Source of the DNA: a virus
IMG/VR virus record: IMGVR_UViG_3300028384_000441
Coordinates: 1-43,786 of that record
Strand: one strand, 5' to 3'
DNA length: 43,786 bases
Shown piece after piece: positions 31,701 through 40,400 of the stretch (positions are counted from its first letter, which is position 1; each line of letters starts with the position of its first letter). The translations under genes were made by a program, and so were the position numbers. Below the pieces are notes generated by a model. That model worked only from the letters and a program-made list of their open reading frames with translations. It did no database searches and was not told the origin of the DNA.

Positions 31701-33917
31701 CCATCTAGCAGTGGAGCTTCTGTTCTAACTTTCACTGGTTCTGAATATACTGATGGTGTTACTAGAGAGAATGATATTCTCACTATTAAAGTAACTGCTT
31801 CAACACCAACTCTATATTACTATGATGCTGGTGATACTGGAGATGATGATGCTGGATTTAACTTTGGTACAGCAGCAACTCTAACAGTTGATACAAACAA
31901 TCCTAAAACTTTTGGCAGTGGATTCCAAGCAGAAGTCATAACTATTGATAGTACCGATATTGTTGTATCTAATGTAGATACAGGCAATATTTCTGCTGTA
32001 TCTTTCACTTCTACTGAGTTAGTTACTACTCTCGATGCTTCTGTAACTGGAACATTGACTGCTCCAGACATTAATGGAACAGATTTAGAAATTTCAACTA
32101 TTAACAGCACTGCTGGAATTACATTAACCACAGCATCTACATTTTTTATTCAGTCTAATATTGATGTATATAATCCCGATACAAGTACATCAACCTTATC
32201 TATAAATCTAACTGATGGCAATTTAACCACACAAGGTCAATTAAAAACTTTCAGTGATATTAATGTCAATGATCAAATTGAAATCGAAACAAATGAGATT
32301 CGTAGTTTAGGAACTAACGATCTTAAGTTAGTTCCAGCACCAGGAAGAATTGCTAACTTTGCTACTGATAGTGCTTTACAAATTCCAGTTGGTGATACGA
32401 GTGCTAGACCACCATCAAATCAACTGAGAGATGGTCAGATCAGATTCAATACAGACACACAGCAATATGAAGGATACAATGCTACAAATACAGCATGGTC
32501 TTCTCTTGGTGGTGTTAGAGACCTAGATGGAAATACTTTCATTAAAGCAGAAGAAACTGTAGGTGCTAATGATAACACACTATGGTTCATTAATGATGGT
32601 ATCAACACTATTAAAATTACAAATGAGTTCCTTGAGTTTGTAAATTGTAAGAAGATTTCTTCTAGTAATATAAACGCTCCGTCATATGTTGATTGGAATG
32701 CCAATACACCTGTAAATACTGGGGATTACTTAAAGTATAAGAATAATCTTTATGAAGTAACTACTGCTGGTACTACTGCTACTTCTGGTTCTGAACCAAC
32801 ACATACTACTGGCGCTGTTATCAACGGAACCGCTGAACTCACATTCTGGGGTCCTGCTGTTGCTCCTCTTAGATTTGAAGAACTTCTAAATGTTGAAATT
32901 GATCCAACTGGTTCTTCGCCTCTGCTCATCAATGGCGATTTAAGACTCAATGAGAATACTATTAGAACAGATGTCAGTGATTTAATTCTACAACCAAACT
33001 CTGGTAAGAAAGTAGTAATTGATGCTGCTACTTCTTTGGTATTGCCTACAGGAGCAGATGGAGATAGAGGAGCAGCAATAACAGGTTCTATTCGTTTCAA
33101 TACATCATCAACACAATATGAAGGATATGATGGAACTAACTGGGGATCTCTTGGTGGTGTTAAAGACGTTGATCAGAACACCTTTATCATTCCAGAGACT
33201 GCTCCAGGTGCTAACGAGAATATTCTATACTTCTACAATGATGGTAACAATACTCTCCAGTTAACAACTACAAGACTTGACTTCCTTGCCATTGATACTA
33301 TTAGATCGGTAACAACTGATGAATTCGAAGTTACCGCATCTCTAGTAACATTTGATGCTGCTACTACAACTTTAGATAATACATCATTAACAACAACATT
33401 CCTACACACCAACAAACAATATTTTGATATTGGTCTTTCTGCTGGTCTAACTGTAGATCCTGTTCTACGACTAGATAATGTAGGAGATGTGTATTTTAAC
33501 ACAAACTTTGGCAATGGCAATTTCCAGGGCGTTAAAGTATTTGATGGTGATCTAAAAGAGTTTGAACTAGCAGATATCAAGTTACTAACAGACAAGATTA
33601 CTCTTGTTAAGGGAACTTCTAACAATGGAAGCACTCTCTTGTATAACAATGCTTCTGAAGAAGCAGCAAAAGTTACTGTAGTTGCTCACGATCCAACTAC
33701 AGATGATAAAGAGTTTATTGAGTTTGGTGTCATTGATGATGGTACAGATGTATATGCTACCCAGTATGGCAATGTTAGAACTGGTATTCAATTGATTGAT
33801 GCTACTTTTGAAGTTACTGCTTCTAACAACATCAGACTAAATATTGAATTGGGATCTGGTGTCGCACCAACAAACAGTGTCAATATCACATTCACGTCCA
33901 ACGTAATTAAGAAGTAA
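28782..33917 (+). CDS. Giant fibre-like virion protein with cupredoxin-like domain (1,711 aa)
   Basis: The N-terminus ARTDTFEQQRLKINQIGDQI is a recognised start of cyanophage structural proteins. Residues about 100-250 hold GxGY beta modules. Residues about 255-362 form a cupredoxin-like domain with H297, C347, H350 and M353. Then more GxGY modules and IGM...SIDS beta modules (about 515-640, 930-975). A second, degenerate cupredoxin half begins near 865. From about 1210 come two fibre repeats with RFNT, QYEGY, LGGV and NTFI. The C-terminus ends VAPTNSVNITFTSNVIKK. Composition is Thr/Ser/Gly/Asp-rich throughout, as in tail fibres. It overlaps the small coiled-coil gene and precedes another structural gene by 1 nt. 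Confidence 0.85.
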   Translation: MPAINVARTDTFEQQRLKINQIGDQIFNVTAGGSDLSTGLLKLGDGTRFTPSLAFTSDAELGIYKPSQDTIGFVANTKKIFDVSDINLKSYKNLLLQKNVITTESIVITNTGSEYDEGTYPNIPLIGGTGDGALAEFTVVGFDGTVTNIGANYTAGQYTGIDLIGGNGTGAICAFDVDVLDGAITNGGSGYPPGSWTAVPVTGGTGSNGSLNITVTGTTDITGNISNAGTGYTQGVYAQIDIFNVARQTFTVISVANPGVPPPNNIYNIDGTNRPVLTLEIGNTYRFDLSDPGLSTHPFYFHGASILDILPESDFTVVRNGLEGTVGAFADLVIHDTATPQTIGYNCSAHNGMGNSISVVTGTTSNSGRGATANVTVDANGNVTDVIVTQSGEGYAAGDVLRFINSQIGGGTGARYSITGVSYDSTVTAASVNSEGQNYSVNDILGIDNTFFGGFGSGFAFTVTTNPGRISNLDITSYGSGYTVGDLLNLPTGVTGLTTVLPGEVTGVATTLTAGQAQITIANTSNLQIGMNVFNGPGDVGFVAQGAVIQSIDSDTTLTMSFPADISGAANLTFSSPNTTLINVTSVTGIAIGDSVTQTSGSGVLAADTTVSSIDAAALTITLSVSPTSPGSATLSFAPSFGVGTTPFEYRVDVLGSVKTVEVSDGGNGYSVTDLLSVNPSDLIQPITRVVKFYSVQTLTFSGSVPDSAMSVGDTIKQRDGAVVQVTLTAGAAVPADADSTYTGVATSGGSGSGLTVDVVRGGDGSPSAIVNAAGFDYVQGETVTVLGSLIGGASPGDDLTLEVSSITTFDAQDIIAVQSSGGNIQSIIVANLTQGIDTTFAAGEVCIVNSGNTSFTIATASAEGGDYKILIDDVFVPNLTLYAGSTYDFDLTDSSNATHNFSLSSFEGGDKAPSFFDGIACTLDDTSTTLTVPTTNNLAVGMSVSSEGDGSLAIGTTVVSIDSLTTLTIDRLPSSSGASVLTFTGSEYTDGVTRENDILTIKVTASTPTLYYYDAGDTGDDDAGFNFGTAATLTVDTNNPKTFGSGFQAEVITIDSTDIVVSNVDTGNISAVSFTSTELVTTLDASVTGTLTAPDINGTDLEISTINSTAGITLTTASTFFIQSNIDVYNPDTSTSTLSINLTDGNLTTQGQLKTFSDINVNDQIEIETNEIRSLGTNDLKLVPAPGRIANFATDSALQIPVGDTSARPPSNQLRDGQIRFNTDTQQYEGYNATNTAWSSLGGVRDLDGNTFIKAEETVGANDNTLWFINDGINTIKITNEFLEFVNCKKISSSNINAPSYVDWNANTPVNTGDYLKYKNNLYEVTTAGTTATSGSEPTHTTGAVINGTAELTFWGPAVAPLRFEELLNVEIDPTGSSPLLINGDLRLNENTIRTDVSDLILQPNSGKKVVIDAATSLVLPTGADGDRGAAITGSIRFNTSSTQYEGYDGTNWGSLGGVKDVDQNTFIIPETAPGANENILYFYNDGNNTLQLTTTRLDFLAIDTIRSVTTDEFEVTASLVTFDAATTTLDNTSLTTTFLHTNKQYFDIGLSAGLTVDPVLRLDNVGDVYFNTNFGNGNFQGVKVFDGDLKEFELADIKLLTDKITLVKGTSNNGSTLLYNNASEEAAKVTVVAHDPTTDDKEFIEFGVIDDGTDVYATQYGNVRTGIQLIDATFEVTASNNIRLNIELGSGVAPTNSVNITFTSNVIKK
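29544..29875 (+). other. Cupredoxin-like domain with C-x2-H-x2-M motif
   Basis: LTLEIGNTYRFDLSDPGLST is followed by HPFYFHGA, with H297 (codon 29670) or H302 as the N-terminal ligand. A long loop leads to TIGYNCSAHNGMGNSISVV with C347 (codon 29820), H350 and M353. The Cys-x2-His-x2-Met spacing is that of amicyanin/pseudoazurin-type blue copper sites, and the beta strand order agrees. Copper binding is not shown; the family call is from motif only. Confidence 0.65.
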
Positions 33918-33918
33918 T

Positions 33919-34419
33919 ATGCCAACCATAAAAGAAAAATTTGATTCTACAAGTGGATTTTCTGTTGATAAAACAGTTGTTGTTGATGAATTTAGAAATG
34001 GAAAGGATCTAAACTCATTAGAAATTAAAAACTCTTTCTTTTCTGATAGTAGCACTATTAACTATATTCTTCGTGGAGTTAATACCGCCATTCTAGAACT
34101 AGATGATGTTGGTACACAAATACCAATTGGTAGTAGCACACTCAATTTTATCACAGGTCATATTATTGGCGTGAATCCGCAGGGTTCTGTTTATTCAGCA
34201 AAATTAGAGACAATATTGTCTGCTGATATTGCTGGCAATACTACTGTTTTATCAAGCATGAGAACGGTTATCAAAGATGATATTCCTGGGGGTCAAACAT
34301 GGGATATCCAACCACTGGGATCTGCTAATCGCTTTAGTTATACAACCACAAGAGCGGGTACAACAAATCTAATCAAATGGTGTGTTTCAACTCAAGTTGT
34401 TAGTGTCGCGTGGAGTTGA
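33919..34419 (+). CDS. Structural protein of unknown function (166 aa)
   Basis: A 166-aa beta-rich protein (MPTIKEKFDSTSGFSVDKTV, then LRGVNTAILELDDVGTQIPI and SSTLNFITGHIIGVNPQGSV), ending IKWCVSTQVVSVAWS. The strand pattern and a C-terminal Trp-containing strand resemble small virion proteins that lie between fibre genes in cyanophages. It starts 1 nt after the previous stop. No enzymatic motif is seen. A role as an accessory or cap of the adjacent fibres is inferred only from context. Confidence 0.7.
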   Translation: MPTIKEKFDSTSGFSVDKTVVVDEFRNGKDLNSLEIKNSFFSDSSTINYILRGVNTAILELDDVGTQIPIGSSTLNFITGHIIGVNPQGSVYSAKLETILSADIAGNTTVLSSMRTVIKDDIPGGQTWDIQPLGSANRFSYTTTRAGTTNLIKWCVSTQVVSVAWS

Positions 34420-34421
34420 TG

Positions 34422-34428
34422 CTAAATA
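34422..34428 (+). promoter_or_regulatory. Late promoter motif before the 2,918-aa gene
   Basis: CTAAATA, then TATC; 36 nt before the ATG at 34464 and 3 nt after the previous stop. Same form and distance as the motif at 20556. Confidence 0.65.
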
Positions 34429-34463
34429 TATCATAGGAAAAGTAGGCGCAGGTAGTCAGCACC

Positions 34464-37400
34464 ATGAGTTTTAATATCAATTCCGATAAAGAGTTTATTA
34501 GGGGTTCAAAACCAAAACTCGTCGGTGATAATGAACTTACTATTAGAGGTGGAACAGGATCTCTGGAAAGGGAAATCCTAAGAACACAACTTGATAGCGA
34601 TACTGGTTTACCTCGTGTCGGTATTAACAGAACTGGACAAAGAGTAAACACTATTACCATTGTCGAGGGAGGTACTGGTTATACTAGTGTTCCTACTATT
34701 ACTGTGGATCCACCAACTACTCCTGGTGGTATTCAGGCACTCGCTTCTGCGTTTATTTTTAACGGTCGAGTTATTAACGTTGCTATTAACAACCCTGGTA
34801 GTGGATATACGCAAGCACCAAATGTTACTGTTACTGGTGGTTTTGGTGTTGGTTGTGAATTAGAAGCAGTTCTTGACACCGTTGACTTTGAACTTGATAT
34901 CAATGGTGCTATTAGAACCTCAACGTCTATTATTTCAGATACGGCAAGAGTTCTAAACCTTGACATTGATAACTTCGTTACTCCTGACCTAGAATTAAGA
35001 GGTCCACACCTTAAAACTTACATAAATGGTACGGGTAGTCTATACCCAACTCAAGCAAAAATTTTCCAAGAAAATGAGTACGTATATTTTGGTACTAACG
35101 TATATCAAGCATTAAACAGTGGAGAAGCAACTGCCGTACCTCCTACGCACACTGATGGTAACGTAGTCAATGGAGAAGTTACCTTCCAGCACATTGGTTT
35201 CCGTATTGATGACGCCAATGCTTTTGGATATGGAGAGACAGGAGAAGCTGGACTATTCCCAAGATCTATTACTCCTCTGCTTGGAGATAGATCAGATAAG
35301 ATTGCTACTACAGAATACGTCCTCAACCTAGCAACGAATGATGTTGGTGGTCGTATTTACGTTTCTGAACAGATTGGTTCTGACCTGAATGATGGTCGTT
35401 CAGCAGTTAATCCTGTTCGTACAATTAAGAAAGCAGCGCAATTAGCGTGGGCAACTCCTGGGATCAAAGAAACTATTATTGTTTCTGGTGGAGATTATGT
35501 AGAAGATAACCCAATCTCTCTACCACCTGATGCATCTGTTGTTGGTGATAACCTTCGTCTTGTTATCATCAGACCAGGAAATCCTGGTAAGCATATGTTT
35601 AAGTTTGGTGATAAAAACTACGTCATTGGTGTAACATATAGAGATAGAATTGATGGCAATGGCGATCCCGTCTCTACATGGGATTTCGCAATGGTCTTCG
35701 ACGACAAGCAACGTGTCGTCCTTGATTATGAAGTCAATGGAGACTTTGGAGTTGAGTTCCCAATTGGTCACCAAGTCTTTGGTCCCGATCAGTTTAGATT
35801 AGGATTCCAGCAGAATGGTGGCGGATCCGCTCTACAAGTAGGAACACAAGTTGTTGGTGTCAACCAGGGTGCTGTTGCTGAAGTTATTGATATTGATTTT
35901 ACTACTATAACTGGTCCTAGCGCATACCTTGCTGGTAACGTAGATGTAAGAGCAATCAGTGGTTCTATTGTTGAGGGCGAACAATTTAGATATATCACTT
36001 CAATTACTACAGGATCTGTTCTATCTCTAACGAGTACAGAGACTATTGGAGAAAATGGTTTCAGGGTAACTAGTGATCCTACTGGTATTATTGCTGCGGG
36101 TGATTACATCTTTATAGATGACGCTGATAATTCTAGTTTTACTTCAGGATATTTCCAAGTATTCAGTATAGTTGTTGATCCCGTCGCTGGTGCTTTTTGG
36201 GATGTTACAGTAATTCCCGTCTTTGGATCTACTGGATGGACTACTCAGCAATCAGAAGTATTGACTCTTAGTGCTGCTACAGCAACTTTCTTTACTTTTG
36301 ATACAGTCTCTCTAAAATCAATTAGAGCAGAAGGTGAGGTTGTTTCCATCGATGAGGATGTAACAGCAACTCTACCTATCCAAAGAATTGACTTTTCTCA
36401 GCAAGGTGCATTTACAGATGGTTTCCAAAGTGATCAGTTTGGCAATTCAGAAGACCTAGGTGGTATTGTATTCTACACCAATGAACTAATTGGTAGAAGC
36501 AATATTCACGAATTCAAAGAAGGTCAAGAGATTACTATTGCTGGTTTACCAACCGCCAACCCAGATCTTTCTTTCCTAAACGGCAAACAAAGAATCTACA
36601 AGGTTTTAGAAGATGCTGATGGAAGATCAAGAAGATTTGTGATTCCAAAGAAAGTAACAGCAATCAATGACGCAAACTTTGATCCAGGTCAATTTGCTAC
36701 TGTAAGTACATATTCTAGAAGCGTAACACTATCGCTATTAAACTCTCCAAATACATTCCCATTATCAACTCCAGTAGAGAGAAGATATCAGGATGCGTGT
36801 AATCTAATCAGAAACAACAGAGATTTTATTGCCGATGAAGTTGTTGGTAGAATCAACAGCGAATTTAAGAAAGAATATTATTCTGTATATGATATCTCAG
36901 GAAACGACTTTAAGATTTATCTTGGACCACTTGATCATGATAACACATACGATTCTGCTAATCCAACTGGAACTGTAACATTTGGTGGCGTTTCATATAA
37001 TATTACAGATTTTGTTTATGATACTTCTGTCACAGGTGTTGCTACAGTTACAACATCAGTTACTATTCCATCACTAGCAGAAGATGATATTGTACAACTA
37101 GCAGGTCTAGAAATTACCTGCGATGCTGGAACTAAAATCTATCCATCATATAGTTCCCCCGATTCTACGGGTAACAATGGTGACGCGCAATGTAAGCAAG
37201 ATGTTGTTCATTTTCTCAATGCTCTGATTAGAGACTTAGAATTTGGATCAAACCATAACATTATTGAAGCAGCGCAGAAGTACATTGTTGGCGCAAAGGT
37301 TGGATATATTGAAAATGAAATTATCCAAACTGTACGTGCCATTGAATACACTAGAGAACTAGCAATTTATGCGATGTGTAATTGGAGGACTGGTAACAGA

Positions 37401-40400
37401 ACTCCAAGTGATCCAATTTATGCTCCACAGTATTCTTCTTTAACAAGATACTTTGATGATACTGTAGTTACAAGCACTGCTCTACTTAACGCTGATGGTA
37501 CAGCAAATAACAGTGGATTTGCTTGTGATGATGTAAGATCTGCTATTGATACTTTATCATATCTCTGGGTAGATGTCATTGGTAACAATGCCTCTGGTAC
37601 ATACCTAGATGCTGCTTACTTAATTGCTAGAAACAGAGATCTGATTGCGGATCAGGCACTAATTGATACAGAGACAACATATCCATCTCTAGGATTATCT
37701 GATATCCATCAGAGAAAGTGCCGTCGTGACATCAATTACATTCTTGGTGGTCTGATTAGAGACTTAGTGTTAGGTGGCAACAGTGGAATTGTAACAAATG
37801 CTGAGGCTTACTTCACTGGCGCTGCTTTAACTGGTATTGATGCTGATCAACTAGATGAGACTATCTACGCATATCAGCAAGTCGCCACGTATGCTATCAA
37901 CGCAATGCGTAACTGGACTGATGGTTCTGGTAATGCTATCACCACTACATCTCCTATCCCTCAATTTACAGATGCTACCATTCTACCAGATCCTGGCAAT
38001 CCAGATTGTGCTAATGTAGAAGCATCTATTACTACATCAATGGGTCTTCTAGAAGATATTTTAGATGGCACAGTTCTTCCTGGCGAGACTACTGTAAATA
38101 CAGGAACTTTATATGATACATCATCCATTATTACATATCCAGATTCGTTTGTTTACGATCTACAGAATGTAAGAATGGCAATTCGTGGTATTTATGATGA
38201 TTATCCTATCATTGAAGCATCACCATACACTCAGAACGCTTCTGTTATCTCCTTCCTAGGCGGTGGCGGTGCTCTGGTTGATGGTTCTAAGGTCAAGCAA
38301 CCCAACTGTCCTTTCCCTGGTCTAGAACTAGATGGAACAGCATCTTTCCCCAACCAGGGTAAGTCGATGGTTGCTTCGGCATTTACTATCGTCTCCTTTG
38401 GTGGTACAGGATATAAGGTTATCGAAGATGGTTATACTCAGTTAGTTTCGGTCTTCGTTATCTTCTGTGCTGACGGTGTACTTGCTGAGTCTGGTGGTTA
38501 CTGCTCCATTACCAACTCTGCCACCAACTTCGGTATTTACGCTCTCCGTGGTATTGGATTTAGAAAAGAAGCATACGATTTTGACGTTGCTACCATCACA
38601 AATGTATCTGCTACTCCAACTGGCAGAACAATCTTTAATATTGATGGTCTTGGTAGAGAACCACTGGAACATTATATTATCAAGATTGATGGTATCGAGA
38701 ACGCAAATCCAGATATCGAATACTTTATCGATTCTGTTGGAGCAGTTGGTGCTGGTCCACCATTTGCTGCCGAACTAACCATCGATGATGGTCAAGGTCA
38801 ACCCATGAACTTGGTTGATAGTACGACTGGAAACCCAATTTCTACTGGTTCTCTAATCGGATACACCATTAGACTCCATAGACCATCTATTGTCAACTCT
38901 TCTTCTCACACTTGGGAATTTGCTGGTTCTGGTACTAACTATCTCGCACTACCTGAAAACGGTGGTACTAAGGTAGAGGCAAATGAACAAGTTTCCGAAG
39001 ATTATGGTCGTGTATATGTCTCTGGTACTGACGAACTTGGTGACTTCAAGGTTGGTACATTCGCTAGAATTGAAAACAGAACTGGTGCTATTACCTTTAC
39101 AGGTACGGTTACCATCTCTGAAGTTGAATTCTTGAAACTGAAAGGTGGCGATGTTGTTGTTACTGGATTCTCTGCTGACAATACTCTTGGTGGAGCAACT
39201 ACAAGCGACTCCGTTCTACCTACTCAGAAGGCAGTTAGAGATTACATCACTAACAATCTCGGTCCATATGTTAACAAACCATATTCGACCAATGCTGTTC
39301 CTAGAGCACTGGTTGAACTTACTGATTCTGGTAAGATTTCTATCGACCAGATTCCAGCACTCAGACCATTCGAAGTTTATACTGTTGCCAACCAATCAGA
39401 AAGACTCGCTATTGAAGGAGCACTTGCTGGTGACATCGCAATCCAACAGGATACTACAACATCGTTTATCCTTAATAATGATCTAGACAGTGTATTTGCT
39501 GCCTTTGTACCAGACCCAACAGTTCAGTTTACTCTTGGTGATATCTTCACAGGAAGTCAGACAGGTGGTCGTATTCAAGCAACTGAGTATAGACAGGGTG
39601 TTGTTTATAGACTTAACCTTACGGACGGTGGTACTGGATATACACAACCACCTACTGTTACTATCTCTGGAACAGTACAGCAAGGTGGTGTAGAAGCGTC
39701 TGCTGTTACTACAATCGCAAATGGCGAAGTCGTAACAATTGATCTCGTAGTATTCAATGGATTCTTAGGTGGTAAAGGATACACCTCTGCTCCTACTGTT
39801 ACCATCGCTGCTCCTCCAGGATCTGGAACTCAAGCACAAGCAGTTGCTCTAATTGAGAGCAGACTCTATGGTGATGTTGTCAATAGAATTCTCATTCAAG
39901 ATACCGATAACATTGACAGTAGTGATATTCCAGCAGTAACAATTGATATCACTAGAGTTGTTAATACTTCTGCTAATAATAACAACAACTGGGTATCACT
40001 ATCTTCCAACCAGATTGCTGCTTCTGATATCACATCTGGTGTTATTGAAACAGACAGACTTGCTAGTGGTGGTGCTGCTAACTCCTTCACCTTCTTACGT
40101 GGTGACCAAAACTGGGCACTTGCTGTTCAGTCAGTCAAGGGAGCAGAAAGAAGATACTTTGATAAACTCTATAGTACCGCATCTTCTGGAGCAAGTCAAC
40201 TAATCTTCACTACCAATGCCAATGTTCTTATTGGTCATGAGGTTATTAACAGTGTAGCAGGCATTCAAGCAAATACCAACATTACTGGTATTACAACTGC
40301 TGCTGGATTGACAACCATTTCGTTGAACAATCCTCTAACACAGACTATTAACGCTGGAACAATTATTGAATTCCAACGTGGCGCTTCGCCAATGGTATTC

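Noticed and set aside
28782-33917. Minus-strand ORFs of 60-140 aa opposite the giant genes
   Set aside because: They mirror the Thr/Ser/Gly-rich codon pattern of the real genes, lack ribosome sites, and are of low, repetitive complexity.
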